Part shown: one piece after another, positions 1 to 6,545 of the stretch
How positions within the stretch are numbered: the stretch's first letter is position 1
Layout: the number at the start of each line of letters is the position of its first letter
From: an uncultured Ruminococcus sp.
GTDB lineage: Bacteria > Bacillota > Clostridia > Oscillospirales > Ruminococcaceae
Assembly: GCA_900553335.1 (NCBI GenBank)
Contig: USCU01000027.1
Span: 1 to 10,070, forward strand
DNA length: 10,070 bases
Reading direction: 5' to 3'
Position numbers and translations under genes: made by a program
The notes under the pieces: model-generated
Databases searched by the model: none
What the model was told of the DNA's origin: nothing
The model's input: only the letters and a program-made list of their open reading frames with translations

Positions 1-117
1 AAGTATACAAATAATTATTCCAATCAACAACGAAAACAAAGCATAAAGAACAAAGGTCATTCTAATACTCATGCTATTTAACCGATTGAACAATCTGCTT
101 CTCTTTAATTTTTCCAT
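1..117 (-). CDS. Sensor histidine kinase, N-terminal fragment (cut by window edge)
   Basis: Only the first 39 codons lie in the window. The ATG at 115-117 overlaps the end of the response regulator gene by 13 bases, a common arrangement for co-translated two-component pairs. The start reads MEKLKRSRLFNRLN, a basic cytoplasmic lead. A hydrophobic run follows from about residue 20 (TFVLYALFSLLIGIIICIL) that fits a first transmembrane helix. A G-rich stretch (GGGGGTG) upstream could serve as ribosome site; a second in-frame ATG lies at 70-72. No kinase domain is visible, so the call rests on position after the regulator plus the membrane segment. If the regulator is NisR-like, this would be a NisK/SpaK-like sensor of an extracellular signal such as a peptide, but that is inference. 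Confidence 0.65.
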   Translation of the reverse strand, partial: MEKLKRSRLFNRLNSMSIRMTFVLYALFSLLIGIIICIL

Positions 118-779
118 CTATATCCGCACCCCCAAACAGTTTCAATGTAAGGTCTATCGCCTAAAGATAAAAATTTTGCCCTAATACGTCTGATATGTTC
201 TGTAACAACTGTATTATCACCAATGCCGTCTAATCCCCAAACTTTTTCATAAATAGTTTCCCGGTCAAAAACAATTCCTTTGTTTTGCGAAAGGAAAGAT
301 ATTATATCAAATTCCTTTTTGGTAAAAGCCATATCCTTATTATGATAAAACACAATACGTGAGGAATAATCTATAACCATATCTTCATCAAATTGCACCT
401 TTGAAGATATATTGTGTCTTTTTTCTCTGCGAAGATGTGCTGCAATGCGAGCTTCTAATTCATCAACAGAAAATGGTTTTATTACATAGTCGTCTGCGCC
501 AATAGAAAATCCTTTTATTTTATCACTATCTTCAATGCGTGCTGTTAAAAAAATTATAGGGCATGAAACATAATCCCGTATCCTTTCGCAAACAGTAAAT
601 CCATCTATATCTGGCATATTGACATCTAACAAAATAATGTCAGGTTTTTTTTCTACTTCTTTTAATGCAGCATTTCCTGCTGTTGCAGTATATACCGTAT
701 ATCCAAGTTTGCTGAAATAGCAATACAGCATTGATACAATTTCTTTTTCATCGTCTACAATTAAAATACTCTGCGCCAT
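105..779 (-). CDS. OmpR/PhoB-family response regulator (NisR/VanR-like)
   Basis: A 224-residue DNA-binding regulator of usual length. The receiver domain (about 1-118) has the acidic pair D9/D10, phospho-acceptor D52 in LLDVNMPD, T79 and K101 in KPF. The C-terminal winged helix (about 126-222) ends in ETVWGCGYRW, the usual beta-hairpin of this class. The reading frame extends 21 codons further upstream, but the ATG at 777-779 is chosen because GGAGG at 787-791 sits 7 bases ahead of it and the first residues (SILIVDD) begin the domain. The sequence resembles regulators of lantibiotic and glycopeptide response systems (NisR, SpaR, VanR), but no target operon is in the window. It has its own promoter (870-898) and is followed by a sensor kinase gene. 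Composition is more AT-rich than the conjugation genes to the right, suggesting a different origin. Confidence 0.93.
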   Translation of the reverse strand: MAQSILIVDDEKEIVSMLYCYFSKLGYTVYTATAGNAALKEVEKKPDIILLDVNMPDIDGFTVCERIRDYVSCPIIFLTARIEDSDKIKGFSIGADDYVIKPFSVDELEARIAAHLRREKRHNISSKVQFDEDMVIDYSSRIVFYHNKDMAFTKKEFDIISFLSQNKGIVFDRETIYEKVWGLDGIGDNTVVTEHIRRIRAKFLSLGDRPYIETVWGCGYRWKN

Positions 780-786
780 AAATATG

Positions 787-791
787 CCTCC
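787..791 (-). promoter_or_regulatory. Ribosome binding site deciding the regulator start
   Basis: GGAGG on the minus strand, 7 bases before the ATG at 777-779. It decides against the longer frame that begins at 842. Confidence 0.85.
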
Positions 792-869
792 ATTGTGAAT
801 ATCTGATTTAAGATTATCAAACAAAAATCTATTTCTAATCAATTTCTTTAATTTTCGATGTCATTAGTT

Positions 870-898
870 ATTATATATGGCAATATGAGTTGTAGCAA
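870..898 (-). promoter_or_regulatory. Sigma-A type promoter of the two-component genes
   Basis: On the minus strand a -35 box TTGCTA (893-898) is followed after exactly 17 bases by a perfect -10 box TATAAT (870-875). Transcription would start near 863, giving a leader of about 84 bases before the regulator ATG. The -35 differs from consensus at two positions, which would leave room for activation. Confidence 0.75.
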
Positions 899-932
899 CC
901 TTACTCTACATGTTTTATGCTCTATTACTATC

Positions 933-948
933 CACACTATGATGTGTG
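933..948. promoter_or_regulatory. Inverted repeat upstream of the regulator promoter, possible operator
   Basis: CACAC and GTGTG arms separated by 6 bases, about 35 bases upstream of the -35 box. The position suits an activator site, for example autoregulation by the neighbouring regulator. The arms are only 5 bases, so chance is a real alternative. Confidence 0.25.
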
Positions 949-1077
949 TAATCATATCCCGAAAGCCATACCAAACAAAGCAGTCTATGGCAGATTTAGA
1001 AATAAGTCCTATGATTATTGAAAAATAAGAAAATATAAAAATTAGAGTGAAGTAATTATATTACAAAAATGAAAAAC

Positions 1078-1107
1078 GGGAGATACACAGATATTGTGCT
1101 ATCTCCC
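1078..1107 (-). terminator. Rho-independent terminator after the DUF6061-like gene
   Basis: An 8-base stem (GGGAGATA with TATCTCCC) is extended inside by CACA/TGTG with one bulged base. On the minus strand it is followed at once by GTTTTTCATTTTT. On the plus strand it is followed by a shorter T run (TTGTTTTT), so it could act both ways. It separates the DUF6061-like gene from the two-component promoter. Confidence 0.8.
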
Positions 1108-1243
1108 ATATTGTTTTTAGTGTCATATCAAGGCTCATTTATTAGTGGTAAAATTAGCGTTTTTCTATATTTCTCAAAATGCTTGAAAGTAAAGTGTTCA
1201 TATGGATAATCGAAAATCAGATATAAACTTTTGTTTAAATTGC

Positions 1244-1480
1244 CTATAATTCAAGTGAATCTTCTGCATCCACCCACATCTGTAAATTGCCATCAAGATA
1301 TAATCTTGCATATTCCAAAGGCTCATCCACAGCCAATGAAGTAAGCGCACATTCTGATCCATATGTGGTTTTTAAATTTTTTTCAGCTTCCCAGCAATCA
1401 ATGCGAAGCATATATCCGGCACTTGTGTAAACATCAATACTATCGTGATTTATGTTGTATTCTGCATAAATTGTTCTCAT
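1244..1480 (-). CDS. DUF6061-like small protein
   Basis: A 78-residue acidic soluble protein with no signal peptide or membrane segment. The pattern EYNI.HDSIDV near the start, IDCWEAE in the middle and PLEYARLYLDGNLQ near the end matches my memory of the DUF6061 family, small proteins often found on Clostridia mobile elements and of unknown function. The start ATG has GGAG 10 bases upstream (1491-1494), which is acceptable but not ideal. I see no convincing promoter directly upstream; transcription could come from the att-like repeat region to the right. A terminator follows about 135 bases downstream, so it is probably a single-gene unit. Family assignment is from recognition only. Confidence 0.75.
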   Translation of the reverse strand: MRTIYAEYNINHDSIDVYTSAGYMLRIDCWEAEKNLKTTYGSECALTSLAVDEPLEYARLYLDGNLQMWVDAEDSLEL

Positions 1481-1587
1481 CGTATCTTATCTCCATTTTC
1501 TTTTAATAATCAGTTATAGAGTTAAATATCGAAAACATTTCAATCAGTTCACCATGTCGTTATTGTTATACTGTGTTATGAAATTTT

Positions 1588-1666
1588 CTTTCCCTTATTT
1601 TTTCCCATATTAAGGTTCATGAAAACCAATGTGAGAATATAACACAAGGGAAAGAGTAAGGGAAAG
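1588..1666. repeat. Inverted pairs of AAGGGAAAG repeats (arm-type site candidates)
   Basis: The arms 1588-1606 and 1648-1666 are 19 bases each and match at 17 of 19 positions as inverted repeats with a 41-base gap. Each arm holds two copies of a 9-mer spaced 12 bases start to start. AAGGGAAAG is perfect at 1646-1654 and 1658-1666 on the plus strand and at 1588-1596 on the minus strand; 1600-1608 is a 7 of 9 copy. There is no T run after either arm, so a terminator role is unlikely. Paired short repeats beside a composition break resemble arm-type integrase binding sites. Confidence 0.6.
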
Positions 1667-1677
1667 CTCACTTGCTA

Positions 1678-1702
1678 CAAACTTAGTATTTTCAAGGGTT
1701 TG
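1678..1702. other. Possible core site of an attachment region
   Basis: A 25-base segment with inverted ends CAAAC and GTTTG around an AT-rich centre, lying 11 bases from the AAGGGAAAG repeats. Tyrosine recombinases bind short inverted arms flanking a 6-8 base crossover, and this has that size and shape. No integrase gene is in the window and only 5 bases per arm match, so this is a hypothesis. Confidence 0.35.
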
Positions 1703-1742
1703 CGAAGAATTTGATAATTAAATATAACAGTTATTAAATTTC

Positions 1743-1961
1743 CTAAAATATGTGAAATATCAACTGAAATTTATCACTGTCGGAAATGTTGTCTACAACG
1801 TGCCCCGCGCCCGCTGTTGATATGGTACGCGCCGGCTTCGGCGTTTCCGTTGCCGCCGGCGCTGCTGCTGTACTGTCATAGTTTGCGTGTGCGGTTATTC
1901 CGCACATTCCGCCAAAGCATAATAAAGCTGCTGATAATATCGCAATAATTTTATTCTTCAT
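1743..1961 (-). pseudogene. Truncated DUF4366 (CD1107-like) exported ICE protein
   Basis: The start ATG at 1959-1961 has GGAGG 9 bases upstream (1971-1975). The protein opens with a clear Sec signal peptide (MKNKIIAILSAALLCFGGMC, cleavage likely after AHA near residue 26). An Ala/Pro/Thr-rich linker follows, then GHVVDNISDSDK, which I recognise as the entry to the DUF4366 domain of CD1107-type mobile element proteins. After K63 (about 1770) it diverges into nine AT-rich codons (FQLIFHIF and stop). Intact members have a full DUF4366 domain and usually a C-terminal membrane helix, around 200 residues or more, so most of the protein is gone. The frame overlaps the DUF4315 gene by 11 bases, as in intact elements. 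The loss could impair transfer if the protein is needed. Confidence 0.8.
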
Positions 1962-2229
1962 TCGTGCCGTCCTCCTGCTGCTCGTTTTCCTCAATAGCCT
2001 TTAATTCCTCCTCGTACTCGTCGGGAAGAAGAACATCACCCTTTGCATACGCGCTTAAAAGTACGGTAAGCTGGGGAGTGCTAAGTTTAACAGCCTTAAC
2101 GAGATTTACAATCTGCAAATTCTCGGCTTCGACTTTCTGCGCTTCAAGATTGCGTAATTTTTGCTGATACTCGCTTATCTTTGCTTTTGTCCTTATAATA
2201 TCCTTTTCGATTTTTTCAAGTGTTGCCAT
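1951..2229 (-). CDS. DUF4315 family ICE protein
   Basis: A 92-residue charged protein. Residues 1-40 are a heptad-like coiled coil (LEKIEKDI..TKAKISEYQQKLRNLEAQK), followed by a hydrophobic patch and an acidic tail rich in Glu. This matches the DUF4315 family, which in Tn1549-like elements sits between the NlpC/P60 protein and the DUF4366 protein, as here apart from an inserted PP-loop gene. GGAGG at 2240-2244 lies 10 bases before the ATG. Function is unknown; a structural or adaptor role in the transfer apparatus is a guess from context. The start lies 21 bases after the stop of the PP-loop gene, so both are likely on the same transcript. Confidence 0.9.
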   Translation of the reverse strand: MATLEKIEKDIIRTKAKISEYQQKLRNLEAQKVEAENLQIVNLVKAVKLSTPQLTVLLSAYAKGDVLLPDEYEEELKAIEENEQQEDGTNEE

Positions 2230-2250
2230 AATTAAAATACCTCCATAAAA

Positions 2251-2997
2251 TTAAATTTTTTGTTTTGCGATAAATTCATCAATCTTTTTATCGACTTCGG
2301 AAAATGTATTCCCATATTTGAACTTTTGACTTGCAAGGTTTTTGTCCTTTGATAATATTTCAAGCTCATTCCATAGGTCAGGGTGGTATTGCTTCAAATA
2401 TGCAAACTCGCCGTAAGTCGCGTTAGGACAGAACCAACAACCGCCCCTTTTGTGATACTTATATATTGGGGACAGCAAATCATACTTGCTGCATAAATCA
2501 TAAGCCATTTGTTCAGTATAGCCATATTCGGCAAGTAATGATATTTTATTTGTACCGTCAAGCCTTGTAAGCCTCGCCGGTTCGTCTGCGGCTATTCCGA
2601 CATATTGTACAAATCCGCCATTTACATTTTTCAAATAATCCTGAATTGCTTTTATTTTTATACGGCTGTTAATTGTACACATTCCACCTATCGGAAAACC
2701 GCTTTTTCTTCCATTTCTTAACGGATTTTTAGATTTTGTGATTATCTGATGAAAACAATCTAAATAATCTTTTGTCGCGTGTAATATTTCAACCGTATAA
2801 CCCCATTCTTCAAAAACGGGAATAGCTCTGTTTTTGATAAAGTCTATATGTTCGGGTAATTCGCCTGAAATACCGCGTTTCTTATCAAACATTACCTCGC
2901 TGAAAATGACGGTTGACGGCGGCAAGTTATGAATATGACTAAGTATTATTGCCGCCGTACTGTCCTTGCCACCGCTCCAACTGTAAAGATAACGCAT
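2251..2997 (-). CDS. PP-loop ATPase, PAPS reductase-like family
   Basis: A 248-residue adenine nucleotide alpha-hydrolase-fold protein. The PP-loop SGGKDST is at residues 8-14 and would bind ATP or PAPS phosphates. Also visible are GGMCTINSRIKIKAI around C107, GIAADEPARL (about 134-143) and a CxxC in GGCWFCPN (C187, C190). The three cysteines could bind a metal or Fe-S cluster, as in DndC-like and other members. The ATG at 2995-2997 is chosen because the domain starts directly there and a G-rich site (GGGGGCGG) precedes it. The longer frame from 3057 only copies the end of the upstream gene in another frame. It begins next to the stop of the NlpC/P60 gene and sits where DUF4315 normally follows directly, so it looks like cargo inserted into the operon. 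Substrate unknown; a nucleic-acid modification or sulfur role is inference. Confidence 0.82.
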   Translation of the reverse strand: MRYLYSWSGGKDSTAAIILSHIHNLPPSTVIFSEVMFDKKRGISGELPEHIDFIKNRAIPVFEEWGYTVEILHATKDYLDCFHQIITKSKNPLRNGRKSGFPIGGMCTINSRIKIKAIQDYLKNVNGGFVQYVGIAADEPARLTRLDGTNKISLLAEYGYTEQMAYDLCSKYDLLSPIYKYHKRGGCWFCPNATYGEFAYLKQYHPDLWNELEILSKDKNLASQKFKYGNTFSEVDKKIDEFIAKQKI

Positions 2998-2998
2998 A

Positions 2999-5533
2999 TC
3001 AACCGCCCCCAAGTCTGCCAAAGGCGTAAAAATGCGAACTCCAATAGGAACTATCAATACTCGCGTACTGAATAGGGTTGCCGCAATGTATCATCATACC
3101 GTTACCGACAAATATTCCGACGTGGGTTACAGGCTCGCCCGCGTTATATGTGCCTGTAAAAAATATAATGTCGCCGGGTTTTGCGTCCGCTCTTGACACA
3201 ACCGCGCATTGATTAAAAATACCCTGCGCTGTTGTACGGGATAGAGGATATACGCCTGACGCCTGATATACCCAGCATACAAAACCGCTGCAATCAAAAC
3301 TCGTTGACGGTGAAGAACCGCCCCATACATACGGATAACCTAAGTATTTTTCGGCTTCCGTTATAAGACGTCGGAATGTAGCGTCGTTTAATGCTTCGCC
3401 GGGTATGGTATAACTCGGCGGCGCTGCCGGATTAGAATAAATATCGTCCGCAAATAAATAATCGCGGTTGCCCTTGCTTTCAAGATATATACCGTATAAT
3501 TCCCGCTGGTCGTCCGTAAGGTTCGTATTTGTAAGCATAGTAATATTCTTGTTTACAAGCGTAACATTGAGTATTTTATATTCCTTGTCGTTGCCCTCGT
3601 CGTCCGTCCTTGTTTCCGTCTGAGATGTAAGCGTTAATATATACTGCTGTTCAAACAAATCATCAAGCGGCTGTTTTACATCATCAAAAGTGAAATCCAT
3701 ATACAACGCCGTGAGGTAGGAAATGAGCTCATACGGATTATGGCCTATCTGCGCCAAATCGTAATTGTATTCGTCATAACCTCCGTAATCGCGTTCAATA
3801 TTGTTTATCTCACTTTGTAAACCGCTTTCAAGGTCTTTGTAATAGTTTTCCGCCGCGTATATATCTTCGTCCTCCGCAAAGTATGACGATACCATAATTG
3901 AGTTAAAGCCCGTTGTACCCATAACCGCGCAAGATAAAATTGTAGTTGCTATCCAAGCAATTATTAAAGCAATAGCAAGAATGACGCCGAATACCTTTTT
4001 ATGACGCTTTATAAATTCAACAACGTACACCGTAACGTCCTTTGTGGTCTTTGCGGCTCGTTTTGCCTTTTTAGCGTTCTGTTCGGCGCGCTTCGCCTGC
4101 TGGTATTTTTTCTTAATCTGCTTTTTCTGAAAAAATTTCCTCAAAGCTGATTTTTTCTTGAAATCGGGATTATCCGCAAGTGTTTTTTGAACAAAGGCCT
4201 TTGCTTCCGCTTTCTCTGCTCTGAATTGCAGACGCGCCGCTTTTTTATACGGCGCGTTTTTGCGGTTTTGTATAATCATACGCCCTGTACGGTTTCCAAA
4301 CCGTAAAATGCTTTCGGCTTTCTGTTCTGTCTTATGCGCGGCTTCAATTCCTGTATTTTCGTGTTCTGTTTCGCTCACTTTTGAATGTGCCTTGTTTAAT
4401 ACGGTCATACCTGCCATATCCGCCGCATTTTTTACAGGGGAACGGTGGTATATATCGGATTGAGGCTTAATCTCTTTTTCAAATTTCAGACGGGTTTTAG
4501 CTTTCTTTTTCTTTTCATCATAAACACGCTGCTTTTTAACCTTGCGCTTATGAGGTAATTTGTTTTGTGCTTTTTCCGCCTTGCCTTTGAGCTTATCGGC
4601 TTTCGCCTGCGCCTTTTCCGCTCGCTTAAACTGAAAATCGCCCTTTTCGGGAATATCTAAAACAGTATCGGCGTTTTCCGCCGACTCTGTTTTGGATTGC
4701 TTTTCCTGATATAAGCGGTTTTTGCTTCCGGCTGTCTGTTTTTCGGTTTTATCCTCTGACGGACGGAATGAAAATTCCGTCTTGCTTTCCCGCGTTTCAA
4801 AAACAAAATCCTCTTTTTCCGTTACTCTGTCAAAAACCGTATCGCCTGCGTCAACCGCTTCTTTGATGTTGTACTCTGCTGTTTTTTCGGTCTTGACGCG
4901 CTTTTTCTGATAGGCTCGGTTTTTATCCGGCTGCTTCGGATTGCCGTCTGCGGAATCCTTTTCGGAATCCGCGCCGAGCTGAAAATCCGAATTGCCGTTT
5001 ACACGGTCAAACGCTTCATCAGGATTATGTGTTTGCTCGGTAAAGTCATAATTTCCGTTATCTTTTAAGGCTTCGGCACTATCCGGCTGCGTTTCTTCCG
5101 CCGTACTATCTGCGGAATGTTCAGTAATATCAACATCAAATTTCTTTTGATTAAATTTGCGCTGATACCGTTTATTTCTTGCCGCCGTAGTTACGGCATT
5201 AGAAAAACCGCCACTTTTGGGCGGCTCGTTTGTCGGCGGGGAATATGGTATATCCGGCTGACTATCAAGGTTAATATTCTCTAAGTCCTCTTGCTGTTCT
5301 GTATTATTTTCGGTAGGCTTTAATATTTCCTGACTGTCTGACGGATTTTGTACGGTAGAAGTATCAAGCGGCTTTTCGGTATCTAAAAATTTCTGCTGAT
5401 ACCTATTATGTTCTGAAGAAGTAAAGGGCTTCGCGCTGCCTTTTGCGCTCTGCCGTCCGAGAACGGTATCGGCTTCAACCTTTTTTGAAAAATCCGTGTC
5501 CTTATTCCGCGCCTTAAATTCATTGTCTTTCAT
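2999..5533 (-). CDS. NlpC/P60 cell-wall peptidase of the conjugation module (CD1108-like)
   Basis: An 844-residue protein with three parts. Residues 1-500 are charged, low-complexity and probably disordered, with repeated NR.YQ.K motifs (about 44, 122, 205, 272, 336). A single transmembrane helix lies at about 515-538. The extracytoplasmic part ends in an NlpC/P60 domain (about 717-844) with catalytic Cys in FDCSGFVCW (C748) and histidines in THVGIF (H804) and MIHCG (H816). The family cuts peptidoglycan stem peptides; in Gram-positive transfer systems it opens the wall for the channel. The start is set by GGAGG at 5540-5544, 6 bases before the ATG. It follows the 265-residue protein gene by 15 bases and is followed directly by the PP-loop gene. 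The layout fits the CD1108 family of Tn1549-like elements. The long cytoplasmic tail may contact DNA or other transfer proteins (inference). Confidence 0.93.
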   Translation of the reverse strand: MKDNEFKARNKDTDFSKKVEADTVLGRQSAKGSAKPFTSSEHNRYQQKFLDTEKPLDTSTVQNPSDSQEILKPTENNTEQQEDLENINLDSQPDIPYSPPTNEPPKSGGFSNAVTTAARNKRYQRKFNQKKFDVDITEHSADSTAEETQPDSAEALKDNGNYDFTEQTHNPDEAFDRVNGNSDFQLGADSEKDSADGNPKQPDKNRAYQKKRVKTEKTAEYNIKEAVDAGDTVFDRVTEKEDFVFETRESKTEFSFRPSEDKTEKQTAGSKNRLYQEKQSKTESAENADTVLDIPEKGDFQFKRAEKAQAKADKLKGKAEKAQNKLPHKRKVKKQRVYDEKKKKAKTRLKFEKEIKPQSDIYHRSPVKNAADMAGMTVLNKAHSKVSETEHENTGIEAAHKTEQKAESILRFGNRTGRMIIQNRKNAPYKKAARLQFRAEKAEAKAFVQKTLADNPDFKKKSALRKFFQKKQIKKKYQQAKRAEQNAKKAKRAAKTTKDVTVYVVEFIKRHKKVFGVILAIALIIAWIATTILSCAVMGTTGFNSIMVSSYFAEDEDIYAAENYYKDLESGLQSEINNIERDYGGYDEYNYDLAQIGHNPYELISYLTALYMDFTFDDVKQPLDDLFEQQYILTLTSQTETRTDDEGNDKEYKILNVTLVNKNITMLTNTNLTDDQRELYGIYLESKGNRDYLFADDIYSNPAAPPSYTIPGEALNDATFRRLITEAEKYLGYPYVWGGSSPSTSFDCSGFVCWVYQASGVYPLSRTTAQGIFNQCAVVSRADAKPGDIIFFTGTYNAGEPVTHVGIFVGNGMMIHCGNPIQYASIDSSYWSSHFYAFGRLGGG

Positions 5534-5548
5534 TCATTACCTCCGCTG

Positions 5549-6346
5549 TTAAAGTTCGAGATTATCGCGCTTTTTTGTCTGCGTCGGCTTCGGCATGCTT
5601 TTCTCTGCCGCCTTAATGGAATTTAACTCCTTGCGGATTGACGGCTTTTTATCTGCGCTTCGGCTGATATTTTCCGTCTTTGCCGCTTCCTGAGCTTTTT
5701 GCATTTTCTCTGTAACATATCCGGGTAGAAGATGTTCGTGTACCATAAAGGATTTTTCATATTCTTTCGGAATGGGCGGGGAAATTTCCGTGAATAAATG
5801 TGAATAGGCTTTTATTCTGCCTTGTATATATTTTTCCGCTTCCGCCTTATCCTTAAATGAGCGTTCTTGTTCTGCAATACAGTTATTATGACCAACTGGA
5901 CTATTTGTGCCAATAGACCATTTCACTTCCCAGCGTCTTGTTTTTTCTGAACGCCAGCTTGTGTAATCATACATACGGTATGTCATTTTATATACCATAT
6001 TACTGATAGATGTACAATCGTAGTTATAACAATCTCTGTCGTTTACCCATTTATTTGAAGAATGCGAAACCTCCGGTACTTGCAAATACTCAATAGCCCT
6101 GTCAAATTGTCTTGTAATTGCCGCTTTTTTTTCCCAATCCCGCGCTGACTGCCGTACTTTTTCAAAGGCGGCTGTTTCTTTTTTGACGTTATTATCACGC
6201 ATAGCCTGTATTTTTTCAAGCGGTTGTGAAATCAAATTCAATATATCGGTTTCATTAACGATTATGGTATGCTCAACTTTAAGTGTGGCGCCGGCTGATA
6301 AATCGTCATTTTCATAAGTACGGTAATTATCGTAATCTTTGTACAT
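5549..6346 (-). CDS. Conserved ICE-associated protein of unknown function
   Basis: A 265-residue protein with no signal peptide or membrane helix. Residues 30-90 are helical and charged. The middle (about 97-160) is very rich in Tyr and Trp (NKWVNDRDCYNYDC, YKMTYRMYDYTSWR). A conserved-looking block KYIQGRIKAYSHLFTEISPP follows at about 175-195, and the C-terminus (from 220) is basic and disordered. I recognise the block IQGRIKAY.HLFTEISPP.PKEY from Tn1549-like elements, where such a protein sits just before the NlpC/P60 gene, but I know no function. GGAGG at 6352-6356 is 5 bases before the ATG. It lies between the 59-codon gene (19 bases upstream) and the NlpC/P60 gene (15 bases downstream), so it is part of the transfer operon. 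Confidence 0.85.
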   Translation of the reverse strand: MYKDYDNYRTYENDDLSAGATLKVEHTIIVNETDILNLISQPLEKIQAMRDNNVKKETAAFEKVRQSARDWEKKAAITRQFDRAIEYLQVPEVSHSSNKWVNDRDCYNYDCTSISNMVYKMTYRMYDYTSWRSEKTRRWEVKWSIGTNSPVGHNNCIAEQERSFKDKAEAEKYIQGRIKAYSHLFTEISPPIPKEYEKSFMVHEHLLPGYVTEKMQKAQEAAKTENISRSADKKPSIRKELNSIKAAEKSMPKPTQTKKRDNLEL

Positions 6347-6365
6347 ATATACCTCCTGACATTTT

Positions 6366-6545
6366 TTATTCTAATTCCTTTAATCGGATAGGGCTTACAA
6401 TCTCATAGCCGCGTCTTGCGGCAAGCTCGGCAATATCGGCAATCAGCTTTTTGCGTTCCGCGCGCTCTATATTCCTGATTGCTTCATACGCCGTAAAATC
6501 CTTGCACCCGCTGCCGTTAAGAAAATCCTTGTTTTCTCTGCTTAT
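6366..6545 (-). CDS. Small ICE protein (59 aa) with ATA in place of its start codon
   Basis: The frame ends with TAA at 6366-6368 and reads SRENKDFLNGSGCKDFTAYE, then NIERAERKKLIADIAELAARRGYEI. I recognise the pattern ENKDF..GSGC.D.TAY.AI.NIER from small proteins of Tn1549-like elements, so the frame is real. No ATG, GTG or TTG lies in frame after the upstream stop. The expected first codon, 9 bases after GGAGG (6553-6557), is ATA at 6543-6545. This ATA overlaps the methyltransferase stop TAA by two bases. Homologues as I recall them begin with Met at this point. It may be translated weakly from ATA or be silenced. Function is unknown; it is soluble, with a helical basic second half. Being short and lacking a standard start, it is easily missed. 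Confidence 0.7.
   Translation of the reverse strand: MSRENKDFLNGSGCKDFTAYEAIRNIERAERKKLIADIAELAARRGYEIVSPIRLKELE

Larger units (their letters stand above)
780..1243. other. Non-coding stretch between the regulator and the DUF6061-like gene
   Basis: No convincing gene was seen on either strand. The stretch is AT-rich with stops in all frames. It holds the regulator's ribosome site, a promoter (870-898), a small inverted repeat (933-948) and a terminator hairpin (1078-1107). The rest, about 1108-1243, shows nothing recognisable beyond being the 3' trailer of the DUF6061-like gene. Confidence 0.6.

Noticed and set aside
780..842. Upstream extension of the response regulator by 21 residues
   Set aside because: GGAGG at 787-791 fits the internal ATG, and the extension lies before the first strand of the receiver domain.
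1588..1666. Inverted repeat as a transcription terminator of the transfer operon
   Set aside because: The 41-base loop is long and neither strand has a T run after the second arm.
1588..1666. CRISPR-like array
   Set aside because: Repeat units are only 9 bases with 3-base gaps and in both orientations.
1962..1994. Longer start for the DUF4366 fragment
   Set aside because: The signal peptide begins at MKNKI with a well-spaced GGAGG; the extra 11 residues are the DUF4315 tail in another frame.
2998..3057. Upstream extension of the PP-loop protein by 20 residues
   Set aside because: It only re-reads the last codons of the NlpC/P60 gene in another frame; the family domain starts at MRYLYSWSGGKDS.
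3127..3330. 67-codon minus-strand frame inside the NlpC/P60 domain
   Set aside because: No motif or good ribosome site; the catalytic Cys and His residues are in the main frame.
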